DNA of 64,000 nt from Cyanobium sp. Aljojuca 7A6. GTDB lineage: Bacteria > Cyanobacteriota > Cyanobacteriia > PCC-6307 > Cyanobiaceae. A model generated the notes under the pieces. That model did no database searches and was not told the origin of the DNA. It saw only the letters and a list, made by a program, of their open reading frames with translations. Positions 57,777 through 64,000 of this stretch are shown here, piece by piece; positions within the stretch are counted from its first letter, which is position 1, and each line of letters starts with the position of its first letter. The stretch lies in the NCBI RefSeq assembly GCF_024346455.1, contig NZ_JAGQCY010000003.1:1-64000 (forward strand), read 5' to 3'. A program made the position numbers and the translations under genes.

Positions 57777-57902
57777 ATGTCCTTCCTGCGCTCCAAGCTC
57801 CTGCCGGCTGCCATCGTGCTGCTGTTCGGCCTGGCCCTGTTCGCCGTCAGCGCCCGCATCTGGCTGCCCGGCGACATGGCCGCCCCCGCGCCCCTGGGCT
57901 GA
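57777..57902 (+). CDS. Small single-helix membrane protein
   Basis: A 41-aa protein: a basic SFLRSKLL lead, a hydrophobic helix (PAAIVLLFGLALFAVSARIWL) and a short Pro/Ala tail (PGDMAAPAPLG). Single-pass inner or thylakoid membrane protein, C-terminus out by charge. ATG 57777 within a run of C; the frame is open upstream but overlaps the divergent ampG-like gene. No family recognised. The HEAT-repeat gene starts 46 bp later, and the two may be one transcript. Confidence 0.6.
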   Translation: MSFLRSKLLPAAIVLLFGLALFAVSARIWLPGDMAAPAPLG

Positions 57903-57948
57903 TCGCCTGGCCGTCCTCCTTTTACGATGCCGTGACCTGGATGGCTCC

Positions 57949-58749
57949 ATGCCGGAAGACGGCCTGCCCTTTCCCGAAACCACCCATGAGCTGGCCCTCG
58001 ACCCGGAGGTGCTGGCGAGGGAACTGGCGCAGGAGTTGCTGGGTGATCCGCTTGATGAGATCGACAGCGTTGCCCCCTCCAGCTCCGATGTGGCCGCCGA
58101 GTGCGACTTCGGCATTGAGCTGCTGAAGGGGGGGCGTGAGGAGCGGCTGCAGGGGCTGCGCATCTTCTGCGAGCACCGGGACCCCCGGGCCATTCCCCTG
58201 CTGCTGCCGTTGCTGAAGGCCGGCTGCCCGATCGTGCGCATGAGCGCCGTCTACGCCCTGGGGCGCAACCCCCACCCCCTGGCGGTGGAGCCCCTGCTGG
58301 GCCTGCTCGGGGCCGACGACAACGGCTATGTGCGCAAGGCTGTGGCCTGGAGCCTGGGGAACTACCCCGAGGCCCCCGTGCTCAACCCACTGATCCGTGC
58401 CCTGGAGATGGACATCTCGGCGGTGCGGCTGTGGGCCGCCAGTTCCCTGGCCGATGCCGGCGCCACCGGCGTGGCCAAGGCCGACCCCGCCGCCGCCCAG
58501 TTGCTCCTCACCCTGCGCATCGACAGCGAGCCGGCCGTGCGCAGCAACAGCGCCTGGTCGCTGGGCCGCCTCTATAGCGATCTGGTGGAACCGCGCCAGC
58601 GGGACGTGGTGGAAGCTTTGTTGCACACGATGCTGCATGACGGCGATTCCACCGTCCGGGACGAAGCCCGGATGGCCCTGGAGCAGCTGGAGCAGCCGGA
58701 GGTGCTTGAGCGGCTCCAGACCCTGGTGGATGAGGGCCTGATCAGCTGA
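57949..58749 (+). CDS. HEAT-repeat protein (IaiH-like candidate)
   Basis: A 266-aa soluble protein of HEAT/PBS-lyase-type repeats. After an acidic N-terminus (~1-60) come repeats such as HRDPRAIPLLLPLLKAG, IVRMSAVYALGRN, YVRKAVAWSLGNYPEA, AVRLWAASSLADAG, AVRSNSAWSLGRL and TVRDEARMALEQLE. Such scaffolds bind proteins. Relatives include bilin lyase E/F subunits and cyanobacterial IaiH, which partners the Fe-S scaffold IscA. Location just before a ferredoxin cluster makes the latter attractive, but this is inference. ATG 57949. Confidence 0.85.
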   Translation: MPEDGLPFPETTHELALDPEVLARELAQELLGDPLDEIDSVAPSSSDVAAECDFGIELLKGGREERLQGLRIFCEHRDPRAIPLLLPLLKAGCPIVRMSAVYALGRNPHPLAVEPLLGLLGADDNGYVRKAVAWSLGNYPEAPVLNPLIRALEMDISAVRLWAASSLADAGATGVAKADPAAAQLLLTLRIDSEPAVRSNSAWSLGRLYSDLVEPRQRDVVEALLHTMLHDGDSTVRDEARMALEQLEQPEVLERLQTLVDEGLIS

Positions 58750-58836
58750 AGGGCCTGTCGCCGGGGCGATCGACTCGACCGCGGCCACCGGAAATCGCGG
58801 TTAAGATCCGGCTCTCACCTGTACCGCTCGCCCGGG

Positions 58837-59052
58837 ATGGCCCAACGCACCATCCGCTTCCGCATTCGTCCTGACGGACGGGTTGAGGAGCTCGTGGAGG
58901 GCGTGCAGGGCCAGGGTTGTTCGCAGCTCACCGAGCGGATTGAGGCCCGGCTGGGCAGCGTGCAGCAACGTCAGAGCACCTCAGACGCGTTCCAGGTCCA
59001 ACCCCTCGATCTCCAGGACCCCCAGGTGGTCGTCCAGCACCACGGCACCTGA
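58837..59052 (+). CDS. DUF2997 family protein
   Basis: A 71-aa protein of DUF2997, cyanobacterial, function unknown. IRFRIRPDGRVEELVEGVQGQGC is the conserved beta-rich start, and CSQLTERIEARLGSVQQRQ a helix with one Cys. The layout resembles small partner proteins. Followed 28 bp later by ycf35, a pairing I recall from other cyanobacteria. ATG 58837. TAAGAT at 58802-58807 is a possible -10 for the DUF2997-ycf35-ferredoxin-AKR run but no clear -35 is seen. Confidence 0.88.
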   Translation: MAQRTIRFRIRPDGRVEELVEGVQGQGCSQLTERIEARLGSVQQRQSTSDAFQVQPLDLQDPQVVVQHHGT

Positions 59053-59080
59053 GCCACCGCACCTCCTTCCCTTCCGTCCC

Positions 59081-59473
59081 ATGTCGCACTTCAGCACCGT
59101 CAAAACAGAGTTGCGCGATCGCGAGGCCCTGGTCGAGGCCCTCCGCGACCTGGGCCTTCCCCCCGCTGAGGGTTCCCGCCAGGTGCGTGGCTACCGCGGC
59201 CAGACGGTGACCGCCGACCTCGCCATCCCCCAGGCCGATGGCGTTGACATCGGCTTCCGCTTCAACCCCGACAGCGGCAGCTACGAGCTGGTCACCGACC
59301 TGGAGCTCTGGAAACAGCCCATCCCGGTGGAGCGTTTTCTGGCCAAGCTCACCCAGCGCTACGCCCTGCGCACCATCCTGGCCAGCACGGCCGAGGAGGG
59401 CTTCCAGGTGAGCGAGCAGACCAGCCACCTCGACGGCAGCATCGAACTGGTGGTGACCCGCTGGGACGCCTGA
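59081..59473 (+). CDS. ycf35: Ycf35 family protein (DUF1257)
   Basis: Ycf35 is conserved in cyanobacteria and red-lineage plastids; its role is unknown. The 130-aa protein starts MSHFSTVKTELRDREALVEAL, followed by RQVRGYRGQTVTADLAI, ADGVDIGFRFNPDSGSYELVTD and a C-terminal QRYALRTILASTAEEGFQV. It is a compact alpha/beta fold with no Cys and no membrane segment. ATG 59081. The ferredoxin gene begins 4 bp after its stop. Context with DUF2997 and a ferredoxin hints at an electron-transfer or Fe-S task, which is inference. Confidence 0.93.
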   Translation: MSHFSTVKTELRDREALVEALRDLGLPPAEGSRQVRGYRGQTVTADLAIPQADGVDIGFRFNPDSGSYELVTDLELWKQPIPVERFLAKLTQRYALRTILASTAEEGFQVSEQTSHLDGSIELVVTRWDA

Positions 59474-59477
59474 GACC

Positions 59478-59900
59478 ATGAGCGCGACGGGCCCCTGCGC
59501 CGGCCTTGATCCCGCCCTGGCCTTCCGCACCGTGGCGGCCCCGGAGTCTGAGGCGACAGGCCGCGAGCCGGTGCTGGGAGGTGCCCTGCGGCAGCAGGCT
59601 GTCTGGGTGGATGAGGCCGTCTGCATCGGCTGTCGCTACTGCGCCCACGTGGCCGGCAACACCTTTGTGGTCGAACCCGACTGGGGCCGTTCCAGGGCCC
59701 TGCGCCAGGACGGCGACAGCACTGAGAGGATCCAGGAAGCGATCGACACCTGCCCCGTGGACTGCATCCACTGGGTGGCCTACGAGCAGTTGCCCGCCCT
59801 GAGGGCCCAGCTCGACGAGCAGGAGATTCACCCCCTGGGTCTGCCCTCCCAGGGTCGCCGCCGCCGCACCCTGCCCCGCTCCGCCCCGCCATTGCCGTGA
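59478..59900 (+). CDS. [4Fe-4S] ferredoxin (CIGCRYC type)
   Basis: A 140-aa soluble ferredoxin-like protein. CIGCRYC supplies Cys49, 52 and 55 of one cluster and TCPVDC gives Cys92 (Cys96 is extra), so one [4Fe-4S] cluster is expected. About 40 residues precede the domain and a ~40-aa Arg-rich tail (SQGRRRRTLPRS) follows. Similar CIGCRYC proteins occur across cyanobacteria and in plant DnaJ-ferredoxin fusions. ATG 59478, 4 bp after ycf35. The stop overlaps the AKR start (GTGA), so the two are translationally coupled. Confidence 0.93.
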   Translation: MSATGPCAGLDPALAFRTVAAPESEATGREPVLGGALRQQAVWVDEAVCIGCRYCAHVAGNTFVVEPDWGRSRALRQDGDSTERIQEAIDTCPVDCIHWVAYEQLPALRAQLDEQEIHPLGLPSQGRRRRTLPRSAPPLP

Positions 59901-61108
59901 TCATCCCCAGCCGGCGTTTCGGCCGCACGGGATTGGCCATGCCGGTGCTCTCCCTGGGGGGCATGCGTTTTCAGCAGAGCTGGAGCGACCTGCCGCCTGA
60001 AGCGGTGGAGGTCGAGAGCCAGGATCGGCTTGCGGCCACTCTCCAAGCCGCCATGGCGGCGGGCCTGCACCACATCGAAACCGCCCGCCACTACGGCACC
60101 TCGGAGCGGCAGCTGGGTTGGTTGCTGCCCAGGCTGCCGGATCCCCGACGCCTCCTGCAGACCAAAGTCCCCCCCAGCGCCGACCCGGCCGCCTTCGAAG
60201 CCGACCTGCAGACCAGCTTCGAGCGGCTGGGCCTGAATGGCGAAGGGGGCCGGGTTGACCTGCTGGCCATCCACGGCCTCAACACCCCGGAACTGCTCGA
60301 TCAGACCCTGCGTCCCGGCGGTTGCCGAGAGGTGGCCCGCCGCTGGCAGGAGGCCGGCCGGATCGGCCACGTGGGTTTCTCCACCCATGCGCCGCTGCCC
60401 CTGATCCTGGAGGCGATCGCGAGCGATCAGTTTGATTACATCAACCTGCACTGGTATTTCATCCGCCAGGACAACCGGCCCGCGATCGAGGCCGCCACCG
60501 CCCACGACATGGGGGTGTTCGTGATCAGCCCCACCGACAAGGGGGGCCACCTGCACAGCCCGTCGCAGCGCCTCTGCGAGTTGTGCGCGCCGTTGCATCC
60601 GATCGTCTTCAACGACCTGTTCTGTCTGTCGGCGCCCGGAATCCACACGATCAGCGTCGGCGCCGCTTGTCCAGAGGATCTGGCCCTGCACTTGGAGGCG
60701 GTGGCGCTGCTGCCCAGGGCCGGGGAGCTGCTGCCGCCGATCCTGGCCCGGCTTGATCAGGCCCGCCGAGAGGCCTTGGGGGAGACCTGGCTGGCCAGCT
60801 GGGACCGGGGTCTGCCGGCCTGGCAGGACACCCCTGGCCGCATCAACCTGCCGGTGCTGCTGTGGCTGCACAACCTGCTGGAGGCCTGGGACCTGGAGGT
60901 CTACGGCCGGGCCCGCTACGGCCTGCTGGGCCAGGGGGGGCACTGGTTTCCGGGGGAGAACGCCGATGCCCTTGATGGCACGGTGAGCGAGGCCGAGCTG
61001 CGGGCGGTGCTGGGGGGCAGCCCCTGGGCCGCCGAGATCCCTGACAAGCTGCGGCGGTTGCGCCAGCGGCTGGGGGGTGAGGCTGTGAAACGCCTGCAGT
61101 TGGCCTAG
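59897..61108 (+). CDS. Aldo/keto reductase with degenerate ferredoxin-like C-terminus
   Basis: A 403-aa oxidoreductase of the aldo/keto reductase superfamily. FGRTGLAMPVLSLGGMRFQ starts the barrel; HIETARHYGTSE holds the catalytic Tyr (with Glu where Asp is usual), LQTKVPP the Lys and LAIHGLN the His. The related family (COG1453) ends in a 2x[4Fe-4S] domain with CxxCxxC sets; here the aligned segment (~305-395; INLPVLLWLHNLLEAWD, YGLLGQGGHWFPGEN) keeps the scaffold but has no Cys. GTG 59897 overlaps the ferredoxin stop. It may use that protein instead. The stop shares CTAG with rsmG. Confidence 0.9.
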   Translation: MIIPSRRFGRTGLAMPVLSLGGMRFQQSWSDLPPEAVEVESQDRLAATLQAAMAAGLHHIETARHYGTSERQLGWLLPRLPDPRRLLQTKVPPSADPAAFEADLQTSFERLGLNGEGGRVDLLAIHGLNTPELLDQTLRPGGCREVARRWQEAGRIGHVGFSTHAPLPLILEAIASDQFDYINLHWYFIRQDNRPAIEAATAHDMGVFVISPTDKGGHLHSPSQRLCELCAPLHPIVFNDLFCLSAPGIHTISVGAACPEDLALHLEAVALLPRAGELLPPILARLDQARREALGETWLASWDRGLPAWQDTPGRINLPVLLWLHNLLEAWDLEVYGRARYGLLGQGGHWFPGENADALDGTVSEAELRAVLGGSPWAAEIPDKLRRLRQRLGGEAVKRLQLA

Positions 61109-61884
61109 GTCCCGGGGGTGCTGGCACCCGGCGCGATCGGCGTCTTCTGGGGCACACCGACGGCCCGGGGGTAGGCGGCCGGACAGCGGCCGGAGGGCCG
61201 CAGCCACAGGCCATGGCGCACCCCCCGGCCTGCGGGTAGATCGCGGCGCTGCACGGGATCCACGGTCGCCCGCAGCACTCCCACGGCGGCCTCCAGGTCG
61301 CGCTGACCGTCGGCCCCCCACTGGCCCCGGTAGAGCAGGGCCAGGCCGTCCGGCTTCAGGAGCGGCACCAGGTATTCGGCCACCACCGGTGCACTGGCCA
61401 CGGCGCGGGCCATGGCCCGATCAAAGCGGCCGCGGCAGTCCGGGGAGCGGCCGGTGCGCTCGACCCGTTCGCAGCGCAGGTGCAGCCGTCCCTCCTGGAG
61501 CCCCAGGCTGCGGGCCATGGCCCGCACCGCCTCCAGCTTGCGGCCCACCGAATCCACCAGGGTGATCCGTGCTGTGGGCAGGGCGATCGCCAGAGCCAGG
61601 CCAGGAAAGCCGCCGCCGGTGCCCACATCGATCAGATCGAGGCCGTCGGGGACGCCGCCGGGGGCGCTCAGCAGGGGCACCCAGGGCCAGAGGCTGTCGA
61701 ACACCTGGGCGATCCAGAAATCGTCGCCTTCCACCAGGCGGGTGAGGTTCACCCGGCCGTTCCAGAGCCTCAACTGCTCCTGCAGGGCCACCAGCGTCGC
61801 AAGCTGGCCGTTGTCGGGGGTCCAGCCCAACGCTTGCCAGAGGCCGGCATCGGGGGGGGCGCTGGGGTCGGGACTGGCGGCCAT
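61105..61884 (-). CDS. rsmG: 16S rRNA (guanine-527 N7)-methyltransferase RsmG
   Basis: RsmG (GidB) methylates G527 of 16S rRNA with SAM; its loss gives low-level streptomycin resistance elsewhere. The 259-aa protein has RLWNGRVNLTR, the SAM loop LIDVGTGGGFPGLALAI, LVDSVGRKLEAVRAMA, CERVERTG, and RFDRAMARAVAS. The C-terminus is Pro-rich. ATG 61884. It converges on the AKR gene: both TAG stops use the palindrome CTAG at 61105-61108. Confidence 0.95.
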   Translation of the reverse strand: MAASPDPSAPPDAGLWQALGWTPDNGQLATLVALQEQLRLWNGRVNLTRLVEGDDFWIAQVFDSLWPWVPLLSAPGGVPDGLDLIDVGTGGGFPGLALAIALPTARITLVDSVGRKLEAVRAMARSLGLQEGRLHLRCERVERTGRSPDCRGRFDRAMARAVASAPVVAEYLVPLLKPDGLALLYRGQWGADGQRDLEAAVGVLRATVDPVQRRDLPAGRGVRHGLWLRPSGRCPAAYPRAVGVPQKTPIAPGASTPGT

Positions 61885-61955
61885 CCGCTACGGCAATGGG
61901 GCTTCTCCCTAGGATCCCTCACGCCGGGCAGGCTGCCATCGCCGCCTCAGGGACC

Positions 61956-62444
61956 ATGTCCTCCACAGCCAAGCCCCCCACCCACTACCAGGTGCTGCAG
62001 CTCCAGCCCACCGCCACCGATCAGGAGCTGCGCCAGGCGTTCCGGGGCCTCAGCAAGCGCTACCACCCAGACACCACGGCCCTGCCGGCGAGCGAGGCCG
62101 AAGTGGCCTTCCAGCAGCTTCGGCAGGCCTATGCCGTACTGAGTGATCCAGCCGCCCGGAGGCTCTATGACGCCGCCCTGGCCCAGCCGGCCCCCACGGC
62201 GCCGATGCGGCCTGCCCCGGCGTCCGTCGTCCGGCCCGTGTCGGTGCGGCGGGCCTTGTCGGGCGGTGAGTGGTTCGCCCTGCTGCTGCTGGCCCTGGCC
62301 CTGGTGCTCAGCCTGGTGCTGGGCCTGGGTGTGGCCTGGGCGCGCGGCGCCGAACTGATGGCCTGGCCCAGCTGGTGGGCCGACCTCGAGACAGCTGCCG
62401 TTCCGGTGTCCCCGTCCAGCGCCCCCCCCCAGATCCAACCGTGA
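61956..62444 (+). CDS. J-domain membrane protein
   Basis: A 162-aa protein with an N-terminal J domain (~8-70: THYQVLQLQPTATDQELRQAF, RYHPDTT with the HPD that activates Hsp70, and YAVLSDPAARRLYD), a Pro/Ala linker, and one membrane helix (GEWFALLLLALALVLSLVLGLG) with a short tail. It probably recruits DnaK to the membrane. ATG 61956 is chosen; an open frame upstream overlaps rsmG's promoter region. Its stop overlaps the DUF3143 GTG, so they are coupled. Confidence 0.9.
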   Translation: MSSTAKPPTHYQVLQLQPTATDQELRQAFRGLSKRYHPDTTALPASEAEVAFQQLRQAYAVLSDPAARRLYDAALAQPAPTAPMRPAPASVVRPVSVRRALSGGEWFALLLLALALVLSLVLGLGVAWARGAELMAWPSWWADLETAAVPVSPSSAPPQIQP

Positions 62445-62704
62445 CCCTGCCTACCGCGGCCACCCCCCTTTACAACCACCCCCTGCCCGCCCTGGAGGCC
62501 TGGTTGCGCCAGCTGGGCGCCAAGCAGTCGCGAACCAACGTCGCCCACTGGGACCTGCACCGCCCCGAATGGAGTGCCCGCATCGAGCTGGAGGTGGAGG
62601 AACTTCGGGTGAGCTGGCACCAGGAGGGACGCAGCACGGCGCGTCAGTTCCCCTATGGACTCTCGCGGGCCGATGTGGAGGCGGCGATCCTGGCGGGTCC
62701 CTGA
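62441..62704 (+). CDS. DUF3143 family protein
   Basis: An 87-aa cyanobacterial protein of DUF3143. TPLYNHPLPALEAWLRQLGAKQ is the family start, then NVAHWDLHRPEWSARIELEVEEL and a terminal YGLSRADVEAAILAGP. Small alpha/beta fold, no Cys, unknown role. GTG 62441 overlaps the stop of the J-domain gene (GTGA), the same pairing as in related genomes as I recall. It is followed by a short hairpin (GAAGGG-CTAAC-CCCTTC, 62711-62727) and the convergent bioA. Confidence 0.87.
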   Translation: MTLPTAATPLYNHPLPALEAWLRQLGAKQSRTNVAHWDLHRPEWSARIELEVEELRVSWHQEGRSTARQFPYGLSRADVEAAILAGP

Positions 62705-62725
62705 TCTCCAGAAGGGCTAACCCCT

Positions 62726-64000
62726 TCAGAGGCTGGAGAGGGCTGCCTCGATGACGGCGTAGCAGTGGGCCAGCTGGTCGTCGTCGATGCACAGGGGCGG
62801 CAGCAGGTAGACCACCTGCCCCAGGGGCCGCAGGAACACCCCTTTGGCCAGGGCCTGGCGTTGCAGCCGCTGGCCGACGGGATTGAGGTAGCCGGGGGCG
62901 TCGGTGGCCACCTCGAAGGCGGCGACGCTGCCCAGCAGCCGCGGCCGCCGCACCAGGGGGTGGCGCGCCAGGGCCTCCAGGTGGGGGCGGTGGCGGGCCT
63001 CCAACTGCTGGTGGCGCTCCGGACGCTCCTGCAGCAGGGTCAGGCTGGCCAGGGCGGCGGCGCAACCCAAGGGGTTGGCGGTGAAGCTGTGGCCGTGGAA
63101 GAGGGTCAGGCCGGGGGTGGTGCCGATGAAGCCCTCGAAGATGGCCTCCCGCGCCAGGGTGACGCCCATGGGCAGGAAGCCGCCGGTGAGCCCCTTGGAG
63201 AGGGCCATGAGGTCGGGGTGGATGCCGGCCCGCTGGCAGGCGAACAGGTGGCCGCTGCGGCCGAAGCCCGTCATCACCTCATCGGCGATCAGCAGGGTGC
63301 CGCTGGCGCGCACCAGCGTTTCCACCTGGCGCAGGAACCCCTCCCGCACCAGGGCCATGCCGCCGGCCCCCTGGAGCAGCGGTTCGAGGATCACCGCCGC
63401 GGTGGGCGTTTCCAGCAGCTGCTCCAGCCGCTCCAGGGCGGCGGCCTCCCGCGCTTCCACCCCGTCGTCGCCCCACCAGGTGGCGGGCCAGGGGGCCCGG
63501 GCCACGGCGAACAGCAGCGGCTCGAACGCTTCGGAGAACAGGGAGCGCTCCCCGACCGCCATGGCGCCGAAGGTGTCGCCGTGATAGGCCCCATCGAAGG
63601 CGATCAGCTGCCGGCGCGGTTCGCCCCGGTTGCGCCACCACTGCCAGGCGATCTTCAGGGCCACCTCCACCGCCGTGGAGCCGTTGTCGGAAAAAAACAA
63701 CCGCTCCAGGCCGCTGCAGGCGGCCAGCCGCTCAGCCAGCTGCTCGGCGGCCGGGTGGCGGAAATCGGAGAAGCCCACCTGCTCCAGGGTGCGGGCCTGG
63801 CGGGCCAGGGCGCCGGCGATGGCGGGCTCCCCGTGGCCGTGCAGGGTCACCCACCAGCTGCTGATGGCATCGATCAGCCGGCGGCCGTCCTCCAGTTCGA
63901 GCAGGGCGCCTTCACCACGCACCACCCGCAGGGGCGGGTCGGCGGTGGCCACCTGGGTGAAGGGGTGCCAGAGGTGGGGATGCCAGCCGGGGCGATTCAG
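62726..64000 (-). CDS. bioA: Adenosylmethionine-8-amino-7-oxononanoate aminotransferase (BioA), 5' end beyond window
   Basis: BioA makes 7,8-diaminopelargonate in biotin synthesis, using SAM as amino donor and PLP. Visible are WHPFTQ near the window edge (part of the conserved N-terminus, read from 64000 inward), SSWWVTLHGHGEPAI, NGSTAVEVALKIAWQWW, AYHGDTFGAMAVG, LIADEVMTGFGRSG and the PLP Lys in LSKGLTGG. The frame is open to the window end with no stop, and the start codon lies outside, so this is a 5'-partial gene of at least 424 codons. It converges on DUF3143. Confidence 0.95.
   Translation of the reverse strand: MNRPGWHPHLWHPFTQVATADPPLRVVRGEGALLELEDGRRLIDAISSWWVTLHGHGEPAIAGALARQARTLEQVGFSDFRHPAAEQLAERLAACSGLERLFFSDNGSTAVEVALKIAWQWWRNRGEPRRQLIAFDGAYHGDTFGAMAVGERSLFSEAFEPLLFAVARAPWPATWWGDDGVEAREAAALERLEQLLETPTAAVILEPLLQGAGGMALVREGFLRQVETLVRASGTLLIADEVMTGFGRSGHLFACQRAGIHPDLMALSKGLTGGFLPMGVTLAREAIFEGFIGTTPGLTLFHGHSFTANPLGCAAALASLTLLQERPERHQQLEARHRPHLEALARHPLVRRPRLLGSVAAFEVATDAPGYLNPVGQRLQRQALAKGVFLRPLGQVVYLLPPLCIDDDQLAHCYAVIEAALSSL

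Noticed and set aside
62711-62727. Hairpin between DUF3143 and bioA as a bidirectional terminator
   Set aside because: Only 6 bp of stem and no T tract on either side; partly inside the bioA stop region.

Overview
The window is a gene-dense, visibly GC-rich stretch of a picocyanobacterial chromosome, most like freshwater or brackish Cyanobium / alpha-cyanobacterial Synechococcus. The lineage call rests on psaE, a high-light-inducible protein (HLIP), the split RNA polymerase beta' genes rpoC1 and rpoC2, pipX-pipY-sepF, a cyanobacterial AbrB, Ycf35, and many cyanobacteria-restricted families (DUF1823, DUF2997, DUF3086, DUF3119, DUF3143, DUF3493, DUF4079). I see no rRNA operon, CRISPR array, insertion sequence, prophage or integrase. 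It reads as core chromosome with very tight packing, many 1-8 bp start/stop overlaps and several convergent 3' overlaps. No non-coding stretch exceeds 300 bp; the longest is the ~258 bp rpoB leader.

Layout. 0-9.4 kb: a minus-strand psaE-mutM-mtnBC block; a ParB-like protein and recQ on plus; then a minus-strand run of LysM protein, aldehyde dehydrogenase, exported protein and GAP-like membrane protein. 9.5-16 kb: tRNA-Thr(GGT) and tRNA-Tyr(GTA), aroQ-miaE, mtnD divergent from cobI, a DUF4079 membrane protein, a tRNA-dihydrouridine synthase, DUF1823, der and an EcfT/CbiQ-like permease. 16.7-19.2 kb: pipX-pipY-sepF-proC, linking nitrogen regulation, PLP/amino-acid homeostasis, division and proline synthesis. 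19.2-23.5 kb: a minus-strand lipid-type operon, GPH transporter-mlaE-DUF3119-DUF3086-plsY. 23.5-30.4 kb: tRNA-Gly(TCC) overlapped antisense by the end of glgX, a degenerate metallo-beta-lactamase-fold protein, hup, gluQ, several tiny proteins, abrB and tRNA-Thr(CGT).

30.4-37 kb: DUF3493 facing the rimP-nusA-ylxR-infB operon, which ends in a low-complexity-tail membrane protein. 37-44.7 kb: metallophosphoesterase, HtrA protease, rpiA, a GAF-GGDEF-EAL c-di-GMP protein, hisD, rpsT and tatD. 44.9-56.4 kb: rpoB-rpoC1-rpoC2 followed with overlaps by an HLIP, rlmN and an alpha/beta hydrolase. 56.4-64 kb: an AmpG-type permease, a HEAT-repeat protein, a DUF2997-ycf35-ferredoxin-aldo/keto reductase cluster, rsmG, a J-domain membrane protein, DUF3143 and bioA, whose 5' end lies outside the window.

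No wholly novel system stands out. The best leads are: (1) an aldo/keto reductase whose C-terminal domain looks like a bacterial-ferredoxin domain that has lost every cysteine, translationally coupled to a stand-alone [4Fe-4S] ferredoxin and next to ycf35/DUF2997; (2) a GlgX whose reading frame ends inside the antisense strand of tRNA-Gly; (3) an MlaE-DUF3119-DUF3086-PlsY operon suggesting lipid-trafficking roles for two unknown families; (4) an HLIP and rlmN fused by overlaps to the RNA polymerase operon; (5) a tandem repeat in the rpoB leader. Starts were chosen by eye from start codon, homology length and overlaps; several are uncertain and flagged.
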